Source of the DNA: Atopobiaceae bacterium | Lineage (GTDB): Bacteria > Actinomycetota > Coriobacteriia > Coriobacteriales > Atopobiaceae | Direction of reading: 5' to 3' | DNA length: 46,423 bases | Assembly: GCA_030525685.1 (NCBI GenBank) | Contig: JAUNEG010000016.1 | Location: 1-46,423, forward strand | Part shown: positions 31,580 to 44,699 of the stretch, one piece after another | Layout: the number at the start of each line of letters is the position of its first letter | Numbering within the stretch: the first letter of the stretch is position 1 | Notes under the pieces: model-generated | What the model was told of the DNA's origin: nothing | The model's database searches: none | The model's input: only the letters and a program-made list of their open reading frames with translations | Position numbers and translations under genes: made by a program

Positions 31580-32401
31580 ATGGCCGGCATGGTGAGGCTC
31601 GCCTCGATCGACGACGAGCGCCTTGACGTCTTCTCCCGTCTCACGAACCATCAGCTCAGGAACCGGCTCGACGAGAAGAACGCCGTCTTCGTCGCCGAGT
31701 CCCGGACGGTCGTCGAGGTGGCGCTCGAGTGCGGCGTCGAGCCGCTCGCCTTCCTCGTCGACGAGCGCGACCTCGCGGCGAGCGAGCGGCTGCTCTCCGG
31801 CGTCGGCGACGACGTCCCCGCCTACGTCCTGCCGCATGAGGAGGTCGTGCGGCTGACGGGGTTCCGCCTCACGCGCGGCCTGCTCTGCGCCATGCGCCGC
31901 CCCAAACTGCCCGCCGTCGCCGACATCGCCGCCTCGGCGCAGAGCGTCGTCGTGCTCGAGGACCTCGTCGACGTGAGCAACGTCGGCGCCGTCTTCCGCA
32001 ACGCCGCCGCCCTCGGCGCGGACGCGGTCGTCGTCTCCCCGCACTGCGCCGACCCGTTCGCGCGCCGCTCCGTGCGCGTATCGATGGGGTGCGTACTCAA
32101 GCTCCCCTGGGCGCGCGCCGAGGAGGGACAGTGGCCCGGCGGCACCCTCGACGAGCTGGCGCGCGCGGGCTTCTCGACCTTCGCGCTCGCCCTGGCGCCG
32201 GGCTCCGTGCCCCTGGGGGACGTGCCGCCGCGGGCGGCGGGGGAGCGCCGGGCGCTGCTGTTCGGCTCGGAGGGCTACGGCCTGGCGCCGGGCACGCTCG
32301 CGCGCTGCGACCGGTCCGTCGTCATCCCCATGGCGCGCGGGGTCGACTCGATGAACGTGGCCGCGAGCTCCGCGGTCGCGCTCTGGCAGCTACTGCGCTA
32401 G
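31580..32401 (+). CDS. SpoU/TrmH family RNA 2'-O-methyltransferase
   Basis: 273 aa. An N-terminal substrate-binding domain (about 20-105; 'NAVFVAESRTVVEVAL') is followed by the knotted SPOUT domain: 'LEDLVDVSNVGAVFRNAAALG' region (125-145), 'FGSEGYGL' (about 228) and 'IPMARGVDSMNVAASSAVAL' (about 247-266). It uses SAM to methylate ribose in rRNA or tRNA; the exact target cannot be read from sequence. AAGGAGTG precedes ATG 31580. It is divergent from the transpeptidase gene across 100 bp. Confidence 0.9.
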   Translation: MAGMVRLASIDDERLDVFSRLTNHQLRNRLDEKNAVFVAESRTVVEVALECGVEPLAFLVDERDLAASERLLSGVGDDVPAYVLPHEEVVRLTGFRLTRGLLCAMRRPKLPAVADIAASAQSVVVLEDLVDVSNVGAVFRNAAALGADAVVVSPHCADPFARRSVRVSMGCVLKLPWARAEEGQWPGGTLDELARAGFSTFALALAPGSVPLGDVPPRAAGERRALLFGSEGYGLAPGTLARCDRSVVIPMARGVDSMNVAASSAVALWQLLR

Positions 32402-32447
32402 GGGCGCGCCCGCGGAGAACGCCGGGGCGCGGGCGCCCTCGCGCGAC

Positions 32448-32453
32448 TAGAAT
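32448..32453 (+). promoter_or_regulatory. -10 box of ftsH
   Basis: TAGAAT about 60 bp before the ATG at 32513, after the GC-rich end of the methyltransferase gene. Confidence 0.5.
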
Positions 32454-32512
32454 GTCATTTCTGGGTATCAGTACACCCAAGGACCACCCGAGGCGAAGGG
32501 TTAGCTCTGAAG

Positions 32513-34411
<1,899 letters not shown>

Positions 34412-34443
34412 CGACCGCACCGTCCTTCTCGGCCAAAGAGAAA

Positions 34444-34497
34444 GGTACGCACCCTCATTGCTCACTGCTATGCAGAAGTCGCATGAGGGTGCGTGCC
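34444..34497. repeat. Palindromic intergenic element (ACGCACCCTCAT type)
   Basis: Arms 34444-34458 and 34483-34497 are inverse with one mismatch in 15, and weaker pairing (GAGAAAGG against CGGAAGG) extends outward. The loop is 24 nt. The element starts 33 bp after the ftsH stop, and CTTCTCGG (34425) comes before it. Confidence 0.85.
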
Positions 34498-34552
34498 TTC
34501 CGCTTGTGCTGGGCTACCGCCACAACGTATTTCCCGCCTTTGCGTCCATCCT

Positions 34553-34768
34553 GCTTAAGTTTTGAGGGTGGTTGTGCCTTCTCGGTCAGTTGGGGCTTAG
34601 GATTTTGGGGTTGTTGCAGGTTGCGGATCGTTGCCTCGTCACAAAAGCCCAGTTGAGTCCCAATCAAAACCCCAAAACATGCCGCAGCGGGCGAGAAGAA
34701 CCTACAACCACCCCAGATTCGTAAGCAATCAAATCGATTCGAGCTGCAACTACCCTGATTTTATAAGC
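34553..34768. repeat. Phased 42-bp inverted-repeat array, locus 1 (GCTTA...GTTGCA family)
   Basis: Four 24-nt units. Two forward start GCTTA at 34553 and 34595 (42 bp apart). Two reverse end TAAGC at 34726 and 34768 (42 bp apart). Each reads GCTTA, a variable A/T-rich core, then GGGGTNGTTGCA or a near variant. Spacers are 18 nt; the first contains CTTCTCGG (34578). The centre (34619-34702) contains a weaker reverse copy around 34664-34680 and CGAGAAG at 34692. The array lies between convergent ftsH and fbp. Confidence 0.92.
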
Positions 34769-34811
34769 GATCCGGTGGACGCACGTGGCGGAGCCCGCCG
34801 CGGCGCCGCAG

Positions 34812-36698
34812 CTACGCGCCCCGGCGCTCCGGCAGTTCGCCGGCTCGGTAGGCGTCGAGAAGCGCCCGCAGGTCGGAGATCTGCTCGCGGATGTCGGCGC
34901 CGGTGTCGGTGTCGCCTACGGTGAGCGGCCGCGGCTCGACCTCGAAGCGGTCGTCGTCGCTCATGATGTCGGCGTTGAGGTCGAGGACGTCCTCGATCGA
35001 GCCGAAGGGACGGTGCGCCTTGATGCGCATGCCGCGCGGGTCGGAGATGAGGGTGTAGCCGCTGATGCCGGTGGTCTTGTGGTAGGCCTGGCAGAAGCCG
35101 CCGTCGATGACGACGAGGCGGCCGCCGGCGCGCACGGGCTTCTCGCCCTGCGCCGTGTGGACCGGCGTGTGGCCGTTGATGATGTGACCGTGCTCGGGGT
35201 CGACGCCGAACTCCTCGAGGATGCGCCGGCAGACGTTCGCGTCGTCGGTGAGGGCGTAGTAGGGGTCGCGGGGCTCGTCCCAGGTGGAGCGGTCGGCGAG
35301 GTAGGTCCGCTCGAAGGTCTTCATGACGCGCCCTGACAGCGGCGAGTAGCGGCCGCACCACAGGTACCACATCCAGTCCAGCGAGACCTCGTCGCTCTCC
35401 TGCCAGGCGCGCCGGGCCAGGCGGTCGGCGTAGTCGTAGTACGCCTTGCCCGCGAGCAGCTGCCCCTGGTGGTTCACCGGGTGGAAGGTCCCGTCCTCGT
35501 TCATGGGCACGCAGGCGTGGAAGAGCACGTCGTCGTTGTGGACGAGGTAGGCGCTGCCGTGCTCGTAGAGGAAGTTCACGTGCGCGTTGAGCTTGTAGGA
35601 GCCGCGGACGGCCGCGAGGAGGTTGTCCATCACGAGCGTCTCCTCGTCGGAGAGCACGTAGGGGTCCGACCAGTCGACGGTGGGGAAGTCGCGGGTGACG
35701 AGCTCGTGGTCCTTCTCGCCCACGCGGACCGTGCCGCGTGTCGCCTCGACGCGCCCGAGCAGCAGGCGGTCCTCCATGTGCCAGTTGGGGTGGCGCATGA
35801 CGGTCTGCCCCTCGAGCTTGAAGAGGATGACCGAGATCGCCTTCTCCAGCGGGCTCATGGCCTCGCCGGCCTGGTAGGTGGCCTCGGCGAAGAGGGCCAG
35901 CTCGCGCAGGGAGATGCCGTAGGCGCTCTCGAGGATCTGCAGCGAGTCGTAGCGGATGTTGTTGCGTATCACGGCCGCCAGGCACGCCGCGGAGCCGGCC
36001 GCCGCGCCCATCCACACGATGTCGTGGTTGCCCCACTGCAGGTCGACGGAGTGGTACTCCATGAGGCGGTCGAGGATCTTGTCGGCGTGGTCGCCGCGGT
36101 CGAAGACGTCGCCGACGAGGTGCAGGTGGTCCACCGCGAGGCGCTTGATCAGCGAGGCCAGGCTCACGATGAAGTCGTCGGCAGACCCAGTGTCGACGAT
36201 GGTGTCGATGATCTGGCGGTGGTAGCTCTGGCGCTCGTCGCCCTCGCCGGGGGAGGCGTGGAGCAGCTCGTCGATGATGTAGGCATACTCCGGCGGCATG
36301 GCCTTGCGCACCTTGGAGCGCGTGTAGTTGTCGGAGAGGTAGCGCGCCAGGCGCACGAGGCGCATGAGCGTGATCGCGTACCACTCGGGGCCCGAGACGC
36401 CGGCCGAGCGCAGGCGGCGCAGCTTGCGGTGGGGGTAGTAGATCAGCGTGCAGAGGTCGGCCTGCTCGTCGCGGGTGAGCTCGAGGCTGAAGGTCGCGGC
36501 CACGCGCTCGCGGATGACGCCGGAGCAGTTGTTGAGGATGTGCTTGAAGGCGTCGTACTCGCCGTGGACGTCGGAGACGAAGTGCTCGGTGCCCTTGGGC
36601 AGGTTGAGGATCGCCTCGAGGTTGATCACCTCGGCGAGGGCCGAGCGGACCGTGGGGAACTTCTCCGAGAGCAGCTCGAGGTACTTGCGGTCAGGCAT
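34812..36698 (-). CDS. fbp: Fructose-1,6-bisphosphatase class III
   Basis: 628 aa, typical of the large Firmicutes-type class III enzyme. The metallophosphatase core has 'FVSDVHGEYDAF' (about 42), 'GDVFDRGDHADKI' (about 197) and 'WGNHDIVWMG' (about 223), with later 'NGHTPV' and 'VIDGGF'. It hydrolyses fructose 1,6-bisphosphate to fructose 6-phosphate in gluconeogenesis. The start at 36698 follows GAGAAGGGA, which is itself one of the CGAGAAG motifs; upstream in-frame Met codons (to 36776) lack a ribosome-binding site. It is divergent from ileS. Confidence 0.96.
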   Translation of the reverse strand: MPDRKYLELLSEKFPTVRSALAEVINLEAILNLPKGTEHFVSDVHGEYDAFKHILNNCSGVIRERVAATFSLELTRDEQADLCTLIYYPHRKLRRLRSAGVSGPEWYAITLMRLVRLARYLSDNYTRSKVRKAMPPEYAYIIDELLHASPGEGDERQSYHRQIIDTIVDTGSADDFIVSLASLIKRLAVDHLHLVGDVFDRGDHADKILDRLMEYHSVDLQWGNHDIVWMGAAAGSAACLAAVIRNNIRYDSLQILESAYGISLRELALFAEATYQAGEAMSPLEKAISVILFKLEGQTVMRHPNWHMEDRLLLGRVEATRGTVRVGEKDHELVTRDFPTVDWSDPYVLSDEETLVMDNLLAAVRGSYKLNAHVNFLYEHGSAYLVHNDDVLFHACVPMNEDGTFHPVNHQGQLLAGKAYYDYADRLARRAWQESDEVSLDWMWYLWCGRYSPLSGRVMKTFERTYLADRSTWDEPRDPYYALTDDANVCRRILEEFGVDPEHGHIINGHTPVHTAQGEKPVRAGGRLVVIDGGFCQAYHKTTGISGYTLISDPRGMRIKAHRPFGSIEDVLDLNADIMSDDDRFEVEPRPLTVGDTDTGADIREQISDLRALLDAYRAGELPERRGA

Positions 36699-36816
36699 GC
36701 GCTTCCCTTCTCGGCGGCGGACCACTCCATCGTGGCGCGGCGACATCGGTTTTATCAACCGGTTTTCGGCGAGCACGGCGTCCTTCTCGGCACGTCCACA
36801 AATTCCGGCGCAAACG

Positions 36817-36825
36817 TGCTACCAT
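36817..36825 (+). promoter_or_regulatory. ileS promoter, extended -10
   Basis: TG-C-TACCAT, ending about 8 bp before the expected start of the T-box leader. A palindrome CGGTT-TTATC-AACCG lies at about 36750-36764 between the divergent fbp and ileS starts. Confidence 0.6.
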
Positions 36826-36835
36826 GCTGGAACAG

Positions 36836-37080
36836 GCGTTGACGGGGAGAGTACCCGGGGGCGCGCGGCCAAGAGAGAGCGGGGACGGTGGGAGCCCGCG
36901 GTCGCGTCCCGGCGAAGATCACCCCCGAGCCGCGGCCCGAAAGCGCGAGCGAGTAGGCGTCGCCGGAGTGGCCGCCGACACAGGCCAGCCGAGTACGGCG
37001 GATATCCGCTCGCTGGGTGGTTCACAAGCGAAGTCGCGTGCGCGCTTCGTCCCAGCAGGAGGGACGGGCGCGTTTTTTTG
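36836..37080 (+). promoter_or_regulatory. T-box riboswitch, isoleucine-specific, controlling ileS
   Basis: The leader contains GACGGGGAGAGTA at its 5' end, AGAGAGCGG and GGTGGGAGCC typical of stem I, and the specifier context GAAG-ATC-ACCCC with ATC (Ile) at 36918-36920. The T-box core GGGTGGT is at 37015-37021; UGGU would pair with the ACCA end of uncharged tRNA-Ile. A strong terminator follows (GCGCGC...GGGCGCG stem, T7 at 37073-37079). Transcription should read into ileS only when tRNA-Ile is uncharged. This is a transcriptional T-box, unlike the translational ones common in other Actinobacteria. Confidence 0.88.
37038..37079 (+). terminator. T-box regulated terminator before ileS
   Basis: The stem from CGCGCTTCGTCCC and GGGACGGGCGCG, with a short loop, ends in seven T. 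Confidence 0.88.
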
Positions 37081-37127
37081 TGTCCGAGAAGGGCGGCGGG
37101 GGAGGCCCCGCCACGAAGGAGGAGATC

Positions 37128-39956
<2,829 letters not shown>

Positions 39957-39959
39957 GGC

Positions 39960-40472
39960 TTGGCCGGCCCCGACGTCACGAACTCCGTCCGCGTGCGGCG
40001 GCTGGCGCTCTTCGCGCTGGTCACCGCCGCGGTCGTGCTCCTCGACCAGCTGAGCAAGCTCGCCGCGCGCGACCTGCTCGTGCCGGGCGAGCCTGTCACG
40101 CTCATCCCGGGCGTCATGGACCTCTCGCTCATCTACAACACGGGAGCCGCGTTCTCCCTGGGGGAGGGGGCGGGGCCGCTCTTCGTGCTCGTCGCGGCGG
40201 CCATGTGCGTCGCCGGCGTCTGCGTGGCGTGGCGGCGCGCTGACGTCCCGCTTTCGCTGCTGCTCGCGTTCGCGTGCGTCGTGGGCGGCGGCGTCGGCAA
40301 CGCGATCGATCGCGTCGCCCTCGGCGCGGTGACGGACTTCTTCAAGACCACGTTCATGGACTTCGCGATCTTCAACGTCGCCGACATCTTCGTGACCTGC
40401 GGTGTTCCTCTCGCCCTCGTCCTGTGGTGGCGCTGGGACGTCGCCCGCGAGCGCGCCGAGGCGGGGGAGTAG
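39960..40472 (+). CDS. lspA: Signal peptidase II (lipoprotein signal peptidase)
   Basis: 170 aa with four membrane helices (about 14-32, 71-91, 95-113, 138-157). The aspartyl catalytic pair is Asp117 in GNAIDR and Asp142 in FNVADIF, plus 'NTGAAFSL' (60-67). It removes signal peptides from prolipoproteins in the membrane. The start is TTG 39960, three bases after the ileS stop, with a weak GGGGAGTAGGG ahead. The ileS-lspA-rlu order is conserved in many bacteria. Confidence 0.96.
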   Translation: MAGPDVTNSVRVRRLALFALVTAAVVLLDQLSKLAARDLLVPGEPVTLIPGVMDLSLIYNTGAAFSLGEGAGPLFVLVAAAMCVAGVCVAWRRADVPLSLLLAFACVVGGGVGNAIDRVALGAVTDFFKTTFMDFAIFNVADIFVTCGVPLALVLWWRWDVARERAEAGE

Positions 40473-40497
40473 GCGCCACCCGGAGGGCAGTTTTCGT

Positions 40498-40619
40498 CGA
40501 GTCTGTACTTTTTTCGCCACCTGTCGAGTACAGACTCGATTTCCGATTAGGTTTTCGCTGGTAGAGAATTCGTCCATCGAGTCTGTACTTTGCGATGCAG
40601 CAATAAACTACAGACTCGA
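40498..40619. repeat. Two 42-nt hairpins built on CGAGTCTGTAC, 80-bp period
   Basis: The first hairpin pairs CGAGTCTGTAC at 40498 with its inverse ending at 40539. The second pairs the same motif at 40578 with an inverse ending at 40619 (one change). Both are 42 nt end to end, and both arms repeat at exactly 80 bp. The array begins 25 bp after the lspA stop and reaches to 28 bp before the next ATG, so it may also lie in the leader of the pseudouridine synthase gene. Confidence 0.9.
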
Positions 40620-40647
40620 CGGCCTTGTCGCGCAAGGGAGGCATCAG

Positions 40648-41691
40648 ATGGCGCAACGTCCCGTCAACCTGCTCGTGGGACCCGAGTCGGACGGCATGCG
40701 GCTCGATGCGTTCCTCGCCGCGGCGCCCGACATGCCCTCCCGCTCCGCCTGCGCGCGCCTCGTCGAGGACGGCGCCGTCACGATCAACGAGACGCCCGCC
40801 ACCTCCAAGTCCGAGAAGGTCCTGCTCGGCGACCGCATCCGCGCGCTCGTGGACGAGCCGGAGCCCGTGGGCGGCCCGCTCGCGCCCAACCCCCACATCC
40901 CCCTCGACATACGCTTCGAGGACGACCACCTCATCGTCCTCTCCAAGCAGGCCGGGCTCGTCTGCCACCCGAGCCCCGGCCACGTTGACGACACGCTCGC
41001 CAACGCGCTCGTGGCCCACTGCGGCTACGCGCACCTCGGCATGCTCCAGGGCGAGGAGCGCCCTGGCATCGTGCACCGCCTCGACATGGAGACCTCCGGC
41101 CTCATGGCGGCGGCCAAGGACGACGCCACCCAGAGGGCGCTCCAGGACCTGATCCGCCTGCGCGTGCTCGACCGCCGCTACGTCACGCTCGTCCACGGGC
41201 CGATCGCCCACGACGAGGGGGCCATCGAGACCGGGATCGCCCGCTCCACCCGCGACCGCATCCGCATGGCCGTCTCCGACGCGCCTGGGGCCCGCGAGGC
41301 CATCACCACCTTCCGCGTGCTCGAGCGCTTCGAGGCGGGCCCGCGCGACGACGGCTACACCCTCATCGAGTGCCACCTCTACACCGGGCGTACGCACCAG
41401 ATTCGCGTGCACCTGCGCCACGTGGGCCACCCGCTCGTCGGCGACCCCCTCTACGGCCGCGGCGACCTCCGCCAGAACCTCGGCCTCGCCCGGCAGTTCC
41501 TGCACTCCTGGCGCATTCGCTTCGACCACCCCGCAACGGGAGAGACGGTGGAGCTTGCCGACACGTTGCCGGACGACCTGCGCGATGTACTAGAATCACT
41601 CTCCGAAAGGTCCATGGGACGGACGTCGGCGGGCGAGAGGATCTGCCCGCTCCTGACGTCCGGCGGACGAGGCGCCCACCACGGGGAATAA
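40648..41691 (+). CDS. RluA/RluD family pseudouridine synthase
   Basis: 347 aa. An N-terminal S4 RNA-binding domain (about 15-75) precedes the catalytic domain with 'GIVHRLDMETSGLM' (Asp near 154) and 'CHLYTGRTHQIRVHLRHVGHPLVGD' region (around 250-274). It converts uridines of 23S rRNA to pseudouridine; its place after lspA fits the rluD-like YlyB group. A 35-residue C-terminal tail is unconserved. ATG 40648 follows AAGGGAGG; upstream codons run through the hairpin repeats. It ends 1 bp before the next ATG. Confidence 0.93.
   Translation: MAQRPVNLLVGPESDGMRLDAFLAAAPDMPSRSACARLVEDGAVTINETPATSKSEKVLLGDRIRALVDEPEPVGGPLAPNPHIPLDIRFEDDHLIVLSKQAGLVCHPSPGHVDDTLANALVAHCGYAHLGMLQGEERPGIVHRLDMETSGLMAAAKDDATQRALQDLIRLRVLDRRYVTLVHGPIAHDEGAIETGIARSTRDRIRMAVSDAPGAREAITTFRVLERFEAGPRDDGYTLIECHLYTGRTHQIRVHLRHVGHPLVGDPLYGRGDLRQNLGLARQFLHSWRIRFDHPATGETVELADTLPDDLRDVLESLSERSMGRTSAGERICPLLTSGGRGAHHGE
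41591..41596 (+). promoter_or_regulatory. Possible internal promoter for the glycosyltransferase gene
   Basis: TAGAAT inside the 3' end of the pseudouridine synthase gene, about 100 bp before ATG 41693. The spacing to a start fits the pattern of other genes here, but the box lies in coding sequence. Confidence 0.3.
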
Positions 41692-41692
41692 G

Positions 41693-42982
41693 ATGGAGTT
41701 CAACCAGTTCGCGCTCACGCCCATCGTCGTCTTCAACCTGATCATCGGCGCGCTCTTCACGGTCGCCTACTTCTACCAGGCAATCTATACCGTCAGGGTC
41801 ATGCTCCAGGGCTCGGTCCAGCTCCCCGAGGCCAAGCAGCGCCACCGCTACGCGTTCGTGATCGCCGCCCACAACGAGGAGATGGTCGTCGGCAACCTCG
41901 TGCGCTCCATCCTCGCCCAGGACTACCCCCGCGAGCTCATGGGCGTCTTCGTCGTCTGCGACGCGTGCACCGACGACACCCATCGCGTGGCCGAGGAGGC
42001 CGGCGCCGTCGTGTGGGACCGCAACGACCTGGCGCGCCGCGGCAAGAGCTGGGCGCTCGACTACGCCTTCAACCGCATCCTCGACGACTATCCCGACACC
42101 TACGAGGCGTTCGTCATCTTCGACGCCGACAACCTCGTCTCGCCGGACTACATCTCCGTCATGAACCGGGCCTTCGACGCCGGCTACCTCGTCTGCACCG
42201 GATACCGAAACTCCAAGAACTTCGACTCGAGCTGGATCAGCGCCGCCTACGCGCTCTGGTTCATGCGCGAGGCGAAGTTCCTCAACAACGCCCGCATGAT
42301 GTCGGGCACGAGCAGCGCGATCTCGGGCTCCGGCTGGCTCGTCTCCGAGCGGATCATCCGCGGCATGCACGGGTGGGGCTTCCACTCGCTCACCGAGGAC
42401 ATTCAGTTCTCCACCTTCTGCAGCGCGAACAACGTGCAGATCGGCTACGCCCCCGCGGAGTTCTACGACGAGCAGCCGGTCACCTTCAAGGCCTCCTGGG
42501 TCCAGCGCCTGCGGTGGAGCAAGGGCATGTACGAGGTGTTCTTCTCGTACGCACGCGACCTGCTGAAGGGCATCTCGCGCGGCCGCTTCGCGAGCTACGA
42601 CCTGCTCATCACCGTTGCGCCGGGCAACGTCCTCACCCTGCTCTCCGTCTCGGTGAACCTCACCTACCTCGCGATCGGCGCCCTCAGCCACGGCTTCATC
42701 GCCACCCAGGCAGAGCTCAACATGTGCGTGGGCTCGCTCGTCATGACGATCGCGTCCATGTACCTCTCGTTCTTCGTCATGGGCCTCATCACCACGATCT
42801 CCGAGCGCGAGCACATCCATGCCAAGAAGCGGTGGCGCGTCGTCACCAACCTCTTCACCTTCCCGATCTTCGAGCTCAGCTACATCCCCATCAACGTAGT
42901 CGCCCTCTTCAAGAAGGTCGAGTGGGTGCCCACCAAGCACGACATCGTCGTCGACGTCAAGGACGTCGTCGGGGAGGCCTAG
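41693..42982 (+). CDS. Family 2 glycosyltransferase, membrane-bound, BcsA/NodC-like
   Basis: 429 aa. One membrane helix at the N-terminus (about 11-33), a cytoplasmic GT-A domain and about three helices at the C-terminus. Motifs in order: 'AAHNEE', 'FDADN' (the DxD metal site, about 143), 'TEDIQFS' (the ED base, about 236) and 'QRLRW' (about 272). These are the D,D,D,QxxRW residues of processive synthases, so it may polymerise a glycan and export it. The product is unknown. It starts 1 bp after the preceding stop. No partner genes of a bcs cluster are present. Confidence 0.88.
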   Translation: MEFNQFALTPIVVFNLIIGALFTVAYFYQAIYTVRVMLQGSVQLPEAKQRHRYAFVIAAHNEEMVVGNLVRSILAQDYPRELMGVFVVCDACTDDTHRVAEEAGAVVWDRNDLARRGKSWALDYAFNRILDDYPDTYEAFVIFDADNLVSPDYISVMNRAFDAGYLVCTGYRNSKNFDSSWISAAYALWFMREAKFLNNARMMSGTSSAISGSGWLVSERIIRGMHGWGFHSLTEDIQFSTFCSANNVQIGYAPAEFYDEQPVTFKASWVQRLRWSKGMYEVFFSYARDLLKGISRGRFASYDLLITVAPGNVLTLLSVSVNLTYLAIGALSHGFIATQAELNMCVGSLVMTIASMYLSFFVMGLITTISEREHIHAKKRWRVVTNLFTFPIFELSYIPINVVALFKKVEWVPTKHDIVVDVKDVVGEA

Positions 42983-43056
42983 GCCCGCGCCCTGTTTGGC
43001 GCGTTTCGTGAGCTGGTACTTCTCGGCAAACGGTGCCTGTAAAACCCGTGAGCGGA

Positions 43057-43065
43057 TGCTACAAT
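43057..43065 (+). promoter_or_regulatory. guaB promoter, extended -10
   Basis: TG-C-TACAAT with a weak CTGTAA 17 bp upstream (43037-43042). Start of gene 49 bp downstream. Confidence 0.65.
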
Positions 43066-43113
43066 GGCCTGAACCCAGACGACGCCGCCGCGGGCGGGGA
43101 GAGGAGCCATCAG

Positions 43114-44625
43114 ATGGCAACGTTCTTCGAGGGGGAGTCCCACACCTTTTCCGAGTACCTGCTCGTCCCCGGATACTCCTCGGCGGAGAACATCCCCGAC
43201 AACGTGTCGCTCAAGACGCCGCTCGTGAAGTTCCGCCGCGGCGAGGAGCCGGCGCTCTCGCTCAACATCCCCATGGTCTCGGCCATCATGCAGTCCGTCT
43301 CCGGCGTGGACATGGGCGTCGCGCTCGCCGTCGAGGGCGGCCTCGCCTTCATCTACGGCAACCAGACGCCCGAGCAGGAGGCGGCCATGGTCAAGGCCGT
43401 CAAGGACCACAAGGCCGGCTTCGTCGAGTCCGACTCCACCCTCACGCCCGACATGACGATGGAGCAGGTCATGGAGCTCAAGGACCGCACCGGCCACTCC
43501 ACCATGCCCGTCACCGACGACGGCTCCTCCCACGGCAAGCTCCTTGGCATCGTGACCAGCCGCGACTACCGTCCCACGCGTGACGACCACCAGAAGAGGG
43601 TCGCCGAGTTCATGACGCCGCGCGAGAAGCTCATCGTGGGCGACAAGGACATCACGCTTAAGCGCGCCAACGACGTCATCTGGGAGAACAAGCTCAACGC
43701 GCTGCCCGTCGTGGACGAGAACGACCACCTGGTGGGCATCGTCTTCCGCAAGGACTACGACCAGCACAAGTCCAACCCCAACGAGCTGCTCGACGCCAAC
43801 AAGCGCTACATGGTGGGCGCCGGCATCAACACGCGCGACTACGCCGAGCGCGTGCCGCTGCTCGTGGAGGCCGGCGCCGACGTGCTCTGCATCGACTCCT
43901 CCGAGGGCTTCTCCGAGTGGCAGAAGCGCACGCTGGAGTGGGTGCGCGCCAACTACGGCGACTCCGTCAAGGTGGGCGCCGGCAACGTCGTGGACGAGGA
44001 GGGCTTCCGCTTCCTCGCCGACTGCGGCGCGGACTTCGTGAAGGTCGGTATCGGCGGCGGCTCGATCTGCATCACCCGCGAGACCAAGGGCATCGGCCGC
44101 GGCCAGGCCTCCGCGGTCATCGACGTGTGCCGCGCGCGCGACAAGTACTTTGAGGAGACCGGCGTCTACGTGCCCGTCTGCTCCGACGGCGGCATCGTCT
44201 ACGACTACCACATGACGCTCGCGCTGGCCATGGGCGCCGACTTCGTGATGCTCGGCCGCTACTTTGCCCGCTTCGACGAGAGCCCCACCGAGCGCGTGAA
44301 CGTCAACGGCCAGTACATGAAGGGGTACTGGGGCGAGGGCTCCGCGCGCGCCCGCAACTGGCAGCGCTACGACCAGGGCGGCCCCTCCAAGTTGGGCTTC
44401 GTCGAGGGCGTCGACTCCTACGTGCCCTACGCGGGCTCGCTCAAGGAGGGCGTGGGCCAGACGATCTACAAGATCAAGTCCACGATGTGCAACTGCGGCG
44501 CAAAGACCATCAAGGAGCTGCAGGAGAAGGCTCGCCTCACGCTCGTGAGCTCCACCTCCATCGTCGAGGGCGGCGCGCACGACGTCGTGGTCAAGGACTC
44601 CCAGCACAGTGTGAGCTACCACTAG
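43114..44625 (+). CDS. guaB: Inosine-5'-monophosphate dehydrogenase, Tritrichomonas-like type
   Basis: 503 aa, with a CBS pair (about 95-215) inserted in the TIM barrel. Catalytic Cys319 in 'GGSICITRE'; mobile flap with 'ARNWQRYD' where Arg418-Tyr419 fall. Residue numbers and length agree with the well-studied Tritrichomonas foetus enzyme, and the tail 'STMCNCGA...[15 protein letters not shown]' is of the same type. It oxidises IMP to XMP, the committed step to GMP. The ribosome-binding site GAGAGGAG precedes ATG 43114. The frame is open to 43033, but that part crosses the promoter. Confidence 0.95.
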   Translation: MATFFEGESHTFSEYLLVPGYSSAENIPDNVSLKTPLVKFRRGEEPALSLNIPMVSAIMQSVSGVDMGVALAVEGGLAFIYGNQTPEQEAAMVKAVKDHKAGFVESDSTLTPDMTMEQVMELKDRTGHSTMPVTDDGSSHGKLLGIVTSRDYRPTRDDHQKRVAEFMTPREKLIVGDKDITLKRANDVIWENKLNALPVVDENDHLVGIVFRKDYDQHKSNPNELLDANKRYMVGAGINTRDYAERVPLLVEAGADVLCIDSSEGFSEWQKRTLEWVRANYGDSVKVGAGNVVDEEGFRFLADCGADFVKVGIGGGSICITRETKGIGRGQASAVIDVCRARDKYFEETGVYVPVCSDGGIVYDYHMTLALAMGADFVMLGRYFARFDESPTERVNVNGQYMKGYWGEGSARARNWQRYDQGGPSKLGFVEGVDSYVPYAGSLKEGVGQTIYKIKSTMCNCGAKTIKELQEKARLTLVSSTSIVEGGAHDVVVKDSQHSVSYH

Positions 44626-44652
44626 TATGGCGAGAAGAACCACCGAGTTGCC

Positions 44653-44690
44653 GGCCGCCCCGGGGCACGCGTCCCGGGGCGGCCTTCTGC
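44653..44690 (+). terminator. guaB terminator-like hairpin
   Basis: A perfect 12-bp stem GGCCGCCCCGGG/CCCGGGGCGGCC with an 8-nt loop, followed by TTCTGCTG; the T-tract is weak. It begins 28 bp after the stop, with CGAGAAG (44631) between. Confidence 0.7.
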
Positions 44691-44699
44691 TGTCGACGC

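Noticed and set aside
44653..44684. Part of the 42-bp array
   Set aside because: The 12-bp GC stem has no GCTTA/GTTGCA blocks and is better read as the guaB terminator.
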